Below are positions 14,900 to 22,357 of a DNA stretch of 44,094 bases, in pieces (the first letter of the stretch is position 1; the number at the start of each line of letters is the position of its first letter). The stretch is from Candidatus Saccharimonadota bacterium (GTDB taxonomy: Bacteria; Patescibacteriota; Saccharimonadia; Saccharimonadales; Saccharimonadaceae), in NCBI GenBank assembly GCA_017514125.1, contig JAFWKW010000015.1, positions 1-44,094 on the forward strand, written 5' to 3'. The position numbers and the translations under genes were made by a program. Under the pieces are notes generated by a model. It was not told where the DNA came from, ran no database searches, and was given only the letters and a program-made list of their open reading frames with translations.

Positions 14900-16456
14900 A
14901 TGAAGTTTAAAAATCTCAAAAAATCACTAATCGCATCCGTGGGCATCATTGCGGCTTTTGCGACCGCCGCTGTTATAACTATCACTAACGTAAACGCTTG
15001 GGGTCCCACCGACCGCCCTACTTACACCAACGAAAAACCTGCCGACTACGCTACGTTTAACTCTATTACCAACAACGTAGCCGTCGGTGATGAACGTAAC
15101 TTTGTCCGTATCAGGGAAGCCGGCACCGAGGATATCTTTACCGATGAAGTGGAGGTTATCCCTGGCCACGAATACGAAGTATATATCTATTATCACAACA
15201 ACGCGGCTTCCGACACTAACGCCAGCGGTGTTGGTGTAGCTACCAATGTTCGCGTATCCTCCGCTTATCCGACCGTCGTAAATACGGATGAACGCGGTAT
15301 GGTTAGTGGTATCATCGATTGGAGCTATGTCACTCCGGATGACCCGGACAATGCCAAAGAAGGCAGCGTTTGGGATGAGGCGTATGTCACCACAAAGACT
15401 GATGGTACCGTCCTAAGATACAAAGTCGGTACGGCTATCATTCATAATGGCGGCGAGGCTAACGGCTCCGTTCTTCCAGATGCTCTCTTCACCAAAGAAG
15501 GCACTCCTATCGGTTATAACAAGCTCACTGGCACCCTTCCAGGCTGCGCCGAATATTCTGGCCACATCACATATACTCTAGTCGCCGAAAAAACCGACGC
15601 CACTTTAGAAAAACAAGTTTCTCTAGATGGTGAAAATTGGTTCGATTCCGTTACTGCCAAACCTGGCGAATTTGTTACTTATAAAGTCAAATTCAAAAAC
15701 ACCGGCAACACTGATTTTACCAACGTGATTTTTAAAGACGAACACGATGCCGACCTATTGCTACGTAGTGGCTCTATAAAAATTTACGATTTAGATCATA
15801 CCGATGGCTACAATATCGACGATATCCTAGACATCAGTGGCTATAATGTCGGAAACGTTTTGAAAGGTGGTCTAGTTCAGGCTACGTATCAAATGCAAGT
15901 AAGAGATGATACTGCTGTTTGCGATCGAGACCTTAGTAACACTCTCACCGCTTCTTTCAACTCTACTGATAGCCGTACCGCCACTGCTAACGTCCATGTC
16001 GACTCTTGTACTACTCCACCACCAAGTGAAGAAGATTGTAAAACCAACCCCAGTCTTCCTGGTTGTAAAAAGGACATTCCAGACAAAATCCCCGAAACCG
16101 GCCCTCTCCAAATCGCACTAGCCGTTATCGTGGCTCTCGGCATTGGCGCAGGTGGTTTCTACTTCTGGCGCACTCATCGCACCCTTAAGACCGTAGAAAG
16201 CGCAGTATCTGGCCCTGCTTCTATGGATAATAGTACTCCAACCGTAAACACCCCAACAGAAAGTACCAGCACTCCGGTTGAACCAGCCGAATTCTCCAAT
16301 CCAGCCGAATCAACTCCAGCGACTCCAGTAGCTTCAGAGCCAACCGATGCTCCAGAAGCACCAGAGAATCCTGAAACACCAATAGCTCCAGAAGGACCAA
16401 CTGCTCCAGAAGTACCAGAGAATCCCGAAACTCCAAGCACTCCAGCAGCAGAATAA
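14900..16456 (+). CDS. Secreted surface protein with DUF11-like domain and IPETG-TM C-terminus
   Basis: 518 residues. The signal peptide covers about 1-33 (LIASVGIIAAFATAAVIT, cleavage near VNA-W). Residues 35-230 are a beta-rich domain. A DUF11-like domain follows (about 235-370: LEKQVSLDGENWFDSV, PGEFVTYKVKFKNTGNTDFT). After a Cys-containing linker comes IPETG (397-401), a membrane helix (LQIALAVIVALGIGAGGFYF) and RTHRTLK, which looks like a sortase-type signal. About 90 Pro/Thr/Glu-rich residues then follow, unusual for sortase substrates, which normally end after a few basic residues. Ribosome binding site AAAGGAAAGGAA. Probably one operon with the preceding surface protein. Confidence 0.8.
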   Translation: MKFKNLKKSLIASVGIIAAFATAAVITITNVNAWGPTDRPTYTNEKPADYATFNSITNNVAVGDERNFVRIREAGTEDIFTDEVEVIPGHEYEVYIYYHNNAASDTNASGVGVATNVRVSSAYPTVVNTDERGMVSGIIDWSYVTPDDPDNAKEGSVWDEAYVTTKTDGTVLRYKVGTAIIHNGGEANGSVLPDALFTKEGTPIGYNKLTGTLPGCAEYSGHITYTLVAEKTDATLEKQVSLDGENWFDSVTAKPGEFVTYKVKFKNTGNTDFTNVIFKDEHDADLLLRSGSIKIYDLDHTDGYNIDDILDISGYNVGNVLKGGLVQATYQMQVRDDTAVCDRDLSNTLTASFNSTDSRTATANVHVDSCTTPPPSEEDCKTNPSLPGCKKDIPDKIPETGPLQIALAVIVALGIGAGGFYFWRTHRTLKTVESAVSGPASMDNSTPTVNTPTESTSTPVEPAEFSNPAESTPATPVASEPTDAPEAPENPETPIAPEGPTAPEVPENPETPSTPAAE

Positions 16457-16466
16457 GTTCTATCTC

Positions 16467-16495
16467 TTGTCAACATAAGTATTCTGTGCTATAAT
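16467..16495 (+). promoter_or_regulatory. Promoter of the rpsF operon
   Basis: TTGTCA (16467-16472), 17 bp, TATAAT (16490-16495), preceded by CTGTGC exactly as at rpsU. Confidence 0.9.
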
Positions 16496-16501
16496 AAGCA
16501 C

Positions 16502-16575
16502 ATAATATTAGCTCAGCAAACGAGCCCCTGGGAGCCAATGATGGATTTCTCACCTGCGTTTGCTTTAACCAAAGG
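16502..16575 (+). promoter_or_regulatory. Structured rpsF leader, candidate S6:S18 autoregulatory motif
   Basis: AGCAAACG (16515-16522) pairs perfectly with CGTTTGCT (16557-16564). Inside, GGGAG (16530-16534) pairs with CTC-A-CC (16549-16554) leaving a bulge. The hairpin ends just before AAAGGAG of rpsF. Many bacteria use an RNA hairpin here that binds the S6:S18 complex and represses the operon; this matches in position, though the characteristic CCG bulge is not clearly present. Confidence 0.5.
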
Positions 16576-16581
16576 AGTCAT

Positions 16582-16953
16582 ATGAAAGAATACGAACTTT
16601 CAATCCTCTTTCATCCCGATCTCGAGATGAACCTAGACCCAGCTCTAGACAAGGTCAAAAAAATGATCGAAACTAGTGGCGGCAAAATAGTAAAAGAAGA
16701 GCCAGAAGGCAAAAAGCGCCTCGCTTACCCCATTGGCAAGCACGAATTTGCTCTCTATTACTATATGAACGTTGAGCTTCCAGCTGAAGCTCCTAGCAAA
16801 ATCTCAAACACCCTAAATATCAGCGACGAAGTCATTCGCCACATGATTATAAAAGCCGATCCAAAACGTGCTAAGTACGCCGCCGCCAAGGCTGCTGCTG
16901 ACGCTGCGGAAGCAACCGAAGAGAAGATTAGTAACAAAGAAGAGGAGAACTAA
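16582..16953 (+). CDS. rpsF: 30S ribosomal protein S6
   Basis: 123 residues. It has the S6 ferredoxin-like fold: MKEYELSILFHPDLE, KIVKEEPEGKKRLAYPIGK, ALYYYMNVELPAEA, and ISDEVIRHMIIKAD. S6 dimerises with S18 on the 30S platform. The acidic and Ala-rich tail (AAAKAAADAAEATEEK) is typical of the family's variable C-terminus. AAAGGAG lies 6 nt from the start. First gene of rpsF-ssb-rpsR. Confidence 0.97.
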   Translation: MKEYELSILFHPDLEMNLDPALDKVKKMIETSGGKIVKEEPEGKKRLAYPIGKHEFALYYYMNVELPAEAPSKISNTLNISDEVIRHMIIKADPKRAKYAAAKAAADAAEATEEKISNKEEEN

Positions 16954-16954
16954 T

Positions 16955-17413
16955 ATGCGTGGATTTTCCAAGGCCATAATCACAGGTAATTTAACTCGCG
17001 ATCCAGAGCTTAGGACTACTGCCGGCGGCAGCAACGTTTGTTCTTTTGCTGTAGCAGTCAACCGTGTTTACAAAGGCACCGACGGCGAAAACAAAGAAGA
17101 AGTTTCTTACATCGACTGCGTCGCCTGGGGCAAGCTCGGCGAAATGATTTCAAATTACGCCAAAAAGGGTAGCGGCGTCCTTGTTTCCGGTCGTTTGAAC
17201 CAAAGGAGCTACGAAGGCAAAGACGGCGTCAAGCGCTCTCGCACCGAAATCGTCGTAGAAGATTTTAACTTCGTAGGCCAAAATCCTGGCTCTCGCGACG
17301 GTGGAAGTTATAGCCCTTCCACCTCTGCTAGTAGTGTCTCTTCGGACGAGCCGAGCGACATACCTGCCGATATCCCAGAAGGAGAAGTGGATTTATCGGA
17401 AATCCCATTTTAG
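16955..17413 (+). CDS. ssb: Single-stranded DNA-binding protein
   Basis: 152 residues. The OB fold covers about 1-110 (AIITGNLTRDPELRTTAGG, VSYIDCVAWGKLGEMI, GSGVLVSGRLNQRSYEGKDG). A Ser/Pro/Asp-rich linker leads to the acidic tip EVDLSEIPF, which matches the DDIPF-type peptide that recruits repair and replication proteins. ATG 16955 (MRGFSKAIITG) has AGAGGAGA upstream and lies 2 nt after rpsF; the longer in-frame reading from 16868 lies within rpsF. Confidence 0.97.
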   Translation: MRGFSKAIITGNLTRDPELRTTAGGSNVCSFAVAVNRVYKGTDGENKEEVSYIDCVAWGKLGEMISNYAKKGSGVLVSGRLNQRSYEGKDGVKRSRTEIVVEDFNFVGQNPGSRDGGSYSPSTSASSVSSDEPSDIPADIPEGEVDLSEIPF

Positions 17414-17437
17414 AAAAAAAGAAGGAAGGATAGTATA

Positions 17438-17635
17438 ATGAAAAAGTATAAAAACGACAAAGATATCTATTTCGATTATCGCGACGCCAAGACTCTTGGC
17501 CGCTACATCGATGCTTATGGTCGGATTGAACCTATCTCAAAGACTGGACTCTCTGCCAAGCAGCAACGCGAACTAGCAACTGCAGTTAAGCGTGCTCGTC
17601 ATTTAGCACTTTTGCCATTTGTTTCAAATAACTAA
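17438..17635 (+). CDS. rpsR: 30S ribosomal protein S18
   Basis: 65 residues ending [20 protein letters not shown], the conserved S18 C-terminal helix. The earlier [17 protein letters not shown] is also diagnostic. It pairs with S6, consistent with rpsF-ssb-rpsR. Site GAAGGA upstream. No zinc cysteines are present. Confidence 0.96.
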   Translation: MKKYKNDKDIYFDYRDAKTLGRYIDAYGRIEPISKTGLSAKQQRELATAVKRARHLALLPFVSNN

Positions 17636-17649
17636 TTAAAAGGAGTAAA

Positions 17650-18210
17650 ATGTACGGACCTACAGATCTCAAGAAAAACACTCTTATCACCTTGGATGGC
17701 CAGCCGTACAAGGTGGTAGAATATTCCCAAAAAGTTATGGGCCGTGGTGGTTCCATCGTCAATGTTAAAGTAAAGAACTTAATCACTGGCGCACTTCTTC
17801 CTAAGACCTTCAAAGGCCAGGAAAAGATTGAGCCAGCCGAAGTCACTACGCGTAAGGTGCAGTATTTGTACAAAGATGACGAAAAGTTCTACTTTATGGA
17901 TCCTGAAACGTTTGAACAATACGAACTGATGAAAGATATGGTCGGAAGCTTAGAAGATTTTATGAAGGAAGGCGACGAAATGGAGATCCAATTCTACAAT
18001 GGCACTCCAATCAACCTCACCCTCCCGAAGAACCTATGGCTCAAAGTCACCTACACCGAAACCGCGGTCAAAGGCGATACCACGAGCTCCGTCATGAAAG
18101 ACGCGACTCTGGAAACTGGCGTAGTTATCAAGGTCCCCGCTTTTATCAAAGAAGGCGACATCGTATCCGTAGATACCGATACCTATGAGTACAGGGAACG
18201 AAAAAAATAG
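17650..18210 (+). CDS. efp: Elongation factor P
   Basis: 186 residues in the three-domain EF-P order: KOW-like domain 1 (LITLDGQPYKVVEYSQKV), OB domain 2 (RKVQYLYKDDEKFYFMDPET) and domain 3 (VVIKVPAFIKEGDIVSVDT). It relieves ribosome stalling at polyproline runs, which this genome uses heavily in surface proteins. The modified tip residue falls at R32 (MGRGG), i.e. arginine rather than the lysine of E. coli. AAAGGAG precedes ATG. Overlaps the next gene by 26 nt. Confidence 0.96.
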   Translation: MYGPTDLKKNTLITLDGQPYKVVEYSQKVMGRGGSIVNVKVKNLITGALLPKTFKGQEKIEPAEVTTRKVQYLYKDDEKFYFMDPETFEQYELMKDMVGSLEDFMKEGDEMEIQFYNGTPINLTLPKNLWLKVTYTETAVKGDTTSSVMKDATLETGVVIKVPAFIKEGDIVSVDTDTYEYRERKK

Positions 18211-18754
18211 AGGATATTACAAAATTAAAGGCGCTAGTCACGCCTTTAATTTTGATTCCAATTTCAAAGACAAAATTGTCCTTGATATCGGCTCTTCCAC
18301 TGGTGGTTTCACTCAGTATTCCTTAGAACAAGGTGCCAAAAAAGTTATCGCTATAGAAAAGGGAACCAACCAAATGAAATCCCCACTTCGTGATAATCCG
18401 AAAGTAGAATTATATGAAAAATGTGACATTTTTGATTTCATTTGTACTCCAGATATTATCGTGGCCGATGTTTCTTTTGTATCTTTGACAAAAATTCTAA
18501 AATACGCCAAAAACAATTTATCAACCAAAGACACTGATTTTCTGGTGATGTTAAAACCTCAATTTGAAGCTAAACCACACCAATTAAATAACGGCATTAT
18601 CAAAAATGAGAAAATAAGACGAGAAATAATCAAGGACTTTGAATTTTGGCTCAAATCCAACAACTTCATTATAATTAAGAAACACGACAACGCCTTACAA
18701 GGCAAACACGGTAACATTGAAAGATTCTACTGGTTAAAGCTTGCAAATTATTGA
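18185..18754 (+). CDS. TlyA-like rRNA 2'-O-methyltransferase, without S4 domain
   Basis: 189 residues with the Rossmann SAM motif VLDIGSSTGGFTQYSLEQGA, then AIEKGTNQMK, ADVSFVSLTKIL, LVMLKPQFEA and GNIERFYWLK. These match the TlyA/FtsJ class that methylates 2'-OH groups in rRNA. The usual N-terminal S4 RNA-binding domain (about 60 residues) is missing. The ATG lies inside the efp 3' end (26-nt overlap) with no clear ribosome binding site, so translation is probably coupled. Codon use is more A/T-rich than its neighbours. Confidence 0.75.
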   Translation: MSTGNEKNRGYYKIKGASHAFNFDSNFKDKIVLDIGSSTGGFTQYSLEQGAKKVIAIEKGTNQMKSPLRDNPKVELYEKCDIFDFICTPDIIVADVSFVSLTKILKYAKNNLSTKDTDFLVMLKPQFEAKPHQLNNGIIKNEKIRREIIKDFEFWLKSNNFIIIKKHDNALQGKHGNIERFYWLKLANY

Positions 18755-18769
18755 GTTTAAGCTTATAAT
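18741..18769 (+). promoter_or_regulatory. Promoter of the pilM operon, leaderless
   Basis: TTGCAA (18741-18746), 17 bp, TATAAT (18764-18769), then 6 nt to ATG. Confidence 0.8.
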
Positions 18770-18775
18770 TAAGGT

Positions 18776-19822
18776 ATGAATTTATTGCATGGCGTGGGCG
18801 ATTTCTTTTCGCTAGACATCGGTACCAACTCGATGCGCATTATTCAGCTTGCCGGCGACGAAAAAACCGGTTGGACTCTTATGCGCTACGCTTATGTTCC
18901 GATTGAACAAAAGCTTACTTCTGACACTTCAGAGTTAGGTCGTAAGCACTTAAGCGAGGCTATTATGGGTGCCGTCGAACAAGCCGGTATCAAAACCAAA
19001 TCTGTAGCTGTAGGTCTTCCAGCTTCCAAGACCTTCACCTCCATCGTCGAAACCGAAACTCTTCCCGAAAAGGAGCTCGAAAAAGTTTTCAAATATCAAA
19101 TCGACAAATACGTCCCAATGCCGATGAGCGATGCCAAGGCCGACTATGTTATTCTTGGGCCCAGTCCTAACGATCCGTCAAAAACCGAAATTCTAGTCAG
19201 CTCCGTCGCAAGAGAATACGCCGAAACTTTTCTCGATACCATCGAAAAAACCGGCCTAAATGTTATCGCTATGGAGCCAGAGCCTCTTGCTATGGCAAGG
19301 TCCTTAGCTATCCCAGGTGCTGTCGACGCCAATCTTATCGTTGACTTTGGCGAAAAATCTACCGATCTCGTAATTATGTTTCAGAGCAAACCAAGACTTG
19401 TCCGTTCTATCCCGGGCGGCTTTGGTCAGTTGGTTAACGCTGTCACTAGTGGCCTAGGTGTTACAGAAGACCAAGCCCGTCAATTTATTCTCAAATTTGG
19501 CCTCGCCGAAGACCAAGTCGAAGGTCAAGTCTTCAAGATTTTAAACCCATCACTAGATAATTACGCTTCCGAGCTAGCCAAATCCGTGCGTTTCTTCCAG
19601 AGCAAATACCTAAATGGCAAAGTCGGCGGCATCGTCCTCTCTGGCTACGCTAGTATGATTCCACTTTTCTCTGAGTATATCGAAGCCAAGACCAGCATCC
19701 CTACCATCAAAGGTAATCCTTGGCAACTTGTCCGTACTACCCCAGAACAACAACACGCCCTGATGCCTGTCGCTTCCGAATTTGCCGTGGTGATTGGTCT
19801 ATCCGAAAGGAGCAATGATTAA
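18776..19822 (+). CDS. pilM: Type IV pilus assembly protein PilM
   Basis: 348 residues. Actin/FtsA-like ATPase fold: FFSLDIGTNSMRIIQL (phosphate 1), LIVDFGEKSTDLVIM (phosphate 2), GGIVLSGYASMIPLFSEYI (adenosine). PilM sits in the cytoplasm and binds the N-terminus of PilN, linking the inner-membrane platform to the motor. It heads a close-packed run pilM-N-O-(small TM)-pilB. Confidence 0.93.
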   Translation: MNLLHGVGDFFSLDIGTNSMRIIQLAGDEKTGWTLMRYAYVPIEQKLTSDTSELGRKHLSEAIMGAVEQAGIKTKSVAVGLPASKTFTSIVETETLPEKELEKVFKYQIDKYVPMPMSDAKADYVILGPSPNDPSKTEILVSSVAREYAETFLDTIEKTGLNVIAMEPEPLAMARSLAIPGAVDANLIVDFGEKSTDLVIMFQSKPRLVRSIPGGFGQLVNAVTSGLGVTEDQARQFILKFGLAEDQVEGQVFKILNPSLDNYASELAKSVRFFQSKYLNGKVGGIVLSGYASMIPLFSEYIEAKTSIPTIKGNPWQLVRTTPEQQHALMPVASEFAVVIGLSERSND

Positions 19823-19824
19823 AG

Positions 19825-21219
19825 ATGGCTAAGGAAATCAACCTAGTCCCGGACGTCAAAAACGAGTTTATCAAAACTCTTAAATTTAGGAACCTTGTCT
19901 TTTTTATCTGTATCGTAGTAGCCGCTGGTAGCCTGATCGTTATGTTGGTTTTCTTGTCAATCTCGGGTGGTCAGGATGGTTTTATCGCCTCCAAAAAAAC
20001 CACTATCGATGCTCTTGAACAAAAAATCAATGAGTACAACGACCTCGATGATTTTCTTACTATCCGTGATCAACTTGGCAACATTGCGAGCATCACCGAA
20101 AACAAAGTTATGGTTTCGCGTACTTTTAACGTCCTTGCGGCTCTAGTTCCTAGAGGGAAAGATCACGTTGATATTTCTGAGCTTACTGTTAATTTGTCTG
20201 AAGGCTCACCGACTTTTAGTTTTGAAGCCCAAGCTGACGCTGCCAAAAAAGAAGATGGTGGTACCGATATCGACTACACCGTCCTCGATTCTTTCAAAAA
20301 ATCTATGCCATATATGCGTTATGATTACGGCGAGTATGTAGATAAATACGACAATCCTATTCCTGCCTATTGTATTATTGAGAGCGATAGTGAAGGAGCT
20401 ATTCTAAGAGACACTACTGTCACAAAAGGCCAAATCAAAGGTTATTATGCTTACTGGCTAATCGATGGTGAAGGTTGTAATCCCGCCGCTGAGGACGAAG
20501 ATGAAGAGTCTGATAGCGAAGAGGAAACGCTAAAAACCACCGAAAACACCACTGAAACTGAGGAAACCACCGAAAAAACTACTGAAGAATCCACTGAAGA
20601 AACCGTCAAAGAAACCCCCGAAGAAGCCATCAAAAGAATTCACGATAAAACCGGTTACGATGTAGAACAGTATGATGGCGAGTATGTAGTTCGTATTTGG
20701 CGCACTCCACAATTTGACGATTGGTACAAGAAAAATCCAAAAAGTGATGAACCTTATATTGGACTAGACGGTAGCATTCATAATATCCCGCATTTTAATA
20801 GCTCTTGTATTACTTATTCCGGCACCGAAAACGAAAAAAATGAAGAAATTACCTGGACTGCCGAAAACGCTTCTTGCCGGCTCGTTCCTAATAATGATGA
20901 CGATACTCCTGGCATTAGCATTAGCGACTCTTCCAACGGCCGTGACTCCGAAGAAAATTTAGTCCTTCGTTTTTCTGCTACCATCGCGTTTGCCCCAGAA
21001 GTTTTTAACTTCAACAATCACCACCTAATCGCACTTTCGCCCAATGGTCGCTACAATGTTACCGATTCTTACTCACAAATTCAAAGTATGTTCACCGAGC
21101 GAGCCTCCGATTGTGAAAAAGACGACACCATCTGTATCAACACTCCAACTAGCGATCCCGAAGCAGACCAAAACACCTCCGAAGATGATTCGAATGGTGA
21201 ATGGGAGGAAGTATGGTAA
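19825..21219 (+). CDS. pilN: PilN-like type IV pilus assembly protein
   Basis: 464 residues, larger than usual PilN (about 180-220). Residues 1-8 (MAKEINLV) match the PilM-binding INLLP-type motif. A membrane helix follows (about 22-45) and then a coiled coil (KKTTIDALEQKINEYNDL). A large insertion from about residue 225 is acidic and Thr/Glu-rich (TTENTTETEETTEKTTEEST). A beta-rich tail ends in an acidic stretch. It starts 2 nt after pilM. Confidence 0.8.
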   Translation: MAKEINLVPDVKNEFIKTLKFRNLVFFICIVVAAGSLIVMLVFLSISGGQDGFIASKKTTIDALEQKINEYNDLDDFLTIRDQLGNIASITENKVMVSRTFNVLAALVPRGKDHVDISELTVNLSEGSPTFSFEAQADAAKKEDGGTDIDYTVLDSFKKSMPYMRYDYGEYVDKYDNPIPAYCIIESDSEGAILRDTTVTKGQIKGYYAYWLIDGEGCNPAAEDEDEESDSEEETLKTTENTTETEETTEKTTEESTEETVKETPEEAIKRIHDKTGYDVEQYDGEYVVRIWRTPQFDDWYKKNPKSDEPYIGLDGSIHNIPHFNSSCITYSGTENEKNEEITWTAENASCRLVPNNDDDTPGISISDSSNGRDSEENLVLRFSATIAFAPEVFNFNNHHLIALSPNGRYNVTDSYSQIQSMFTERASDCEKDDTICINTPTSDPEADQNTSEDDSNGEWEEVW

Positions 21220-22094
21220 GCCTAGTCAAAGACATCAAAATCGGCAAACGTGCTATGATTACTCAGGCACAGCAATATATGATTTTGGCCGTTTTTGGCG
21301 CTACTCTTTTTCTCGGTGCTGCCATTGCTGTAGTTATGAAATCTGTTACCAAGATTGGTTTTAGTGCTAGCGTAATTATGGCCGAAGATCAGTCTATTGT
21401 CAGCTTTTCTAACGCTATTAGAGATATTGGTATCTGTCCTAAACCTAAAGGCGAAGTTTATACCGATGATGAGCTCAAAAAATGTAGTCCCGACACCATC
21501 AATGTTTCTAGCATTCCAGGCACTCTACGTTATGAAATTTTAAAAACCACTGCCTCAAACAAAGCCCTCGAATCTGTTGCCAACCAAAGTAAATCAAGCT
21601 GTGTCAACCCCAAAACCGGTAAAAATTATACCTACAGCGAGCTCGAAAAAAACTATGATGATGCCGGTGAAGACGAGGAAAAATTAATCGCGGCTGGCAA
21701 CCTTATCAGAACTTGTTCCGCTCTTCGCGTAATTCCAGACGCTTTGCCTACTTACAAAAACGAAGAAGCTCTTCTCGCCTCCGTCGATCAAATTTTCCGT
21801 GATTCTGGTACCACGCCCGAATCACTCAGACCTACTGAAGAAAGCGGCCTTGCTGGCTTTGGTAATAATCTCTATACGATTTCTGTCCGCCTTAGCATCG
21901 AAACAGGCACAAAAGACATCCACGTATTTTTGAGAAACGTAGAACATTCTATTCGTAATTTCAACATTGACCGCGCCACTATTTCTTGGGGAAGCAATAG
22001 TAGCATCGAATTTTCCGCCTTTGGCACCGCTTATTATATGGAGCCATCTTCTCTGCTAGTTTCTACCAAAACCATAAAACCAGGAGGTAAATAA
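21213..22094 (+). CDS. pilO: PilO-like type IV pilus assembly protein
   Basis: About 293 residues with a short cytoplasmic start, one membrane helix (about 20-42, YMILAVFGATLFLGAAIAVV) and a periplasmic-type alpha/beta domain. The region IETGTKDIHVFLRNVEHSIR looks like a PilO ferredoxin fold. Several Cys are spread through the outer part. ATG 21213 is preferred to ATG 21201 because GGAGGA lies just upstream. It overlaps the end of pilN. Confidence 0.7.
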   Translation: MVSLVKDIKIGKRAMITQAQQYMILAVFGATLFLGAAIAVVMKSVTKIGFSASVIMAEDQSIVSFSNAIRDIGICPKPKGEVYTDDELKKCSPDTINVSSIPGTLRYEILKTTASNKALESVANQSKSSCVNPKTGKNYTYSELEKNYDDAGEDEEKLIAAGNLIRTCSALRVIPDALPTYKNEEALLASVDQIFRDSGTTPESLRPTEESGLAGFGNNLYTISVRLSIETGTKDIHVFLRNVEHSIRNFNIDRATISWGSNSSIEFSAFGTAYYMEPSSLLVSTKTIKPGGK

Positions 22095-22357
22095 TGAAGA
22101 CTGATCTTGCTACTGCTATTCTTGCCGCTATCGTTGGCGTAGCCGTGTCCTATGTGGTAGTCAATAGCTTTTTGCTGAAAGACCCCGATCCAGTCACTGT
22201 TAAAACCATTGAAAATATCAATACCAAAGTCGATGAGCCAAATCCAGAAGTCTTTAATTATCGGGCCCTTAACCCTACTGTAGAAACTTACATTGACTGT
22301 ACAAACTACGACCTAAGTGGCAACTGTTTAGAAAAAGAGCAACAAGGGAATCAATAA
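22094..22357 (+). CDS. Small single-pass membrane protein of the pilus cluster
   Basis: 87 residues with one N-terminal membrane helix (LATAILAAIVGVAVSYVVVN) and a hydrophilic outside tail with two Cys (DCTNYDLSGNC). GGAGG precedes it and the ATG overlaps the previous stop (TAATG), so it is coupled to pilO. Its place between pilO and pilB resembles a PilP position, but no PilP or lipoprotein motif is present. Function unknown. Confidence 0.75.
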   Translation: MKTDLATAILAAIVGVAVSYVVVNSFLLKDPDPVTVKTIENINTKVDEPNPEVFNYRALNPTVETYIDCTNYDLSGNCLEKEQQGNQ

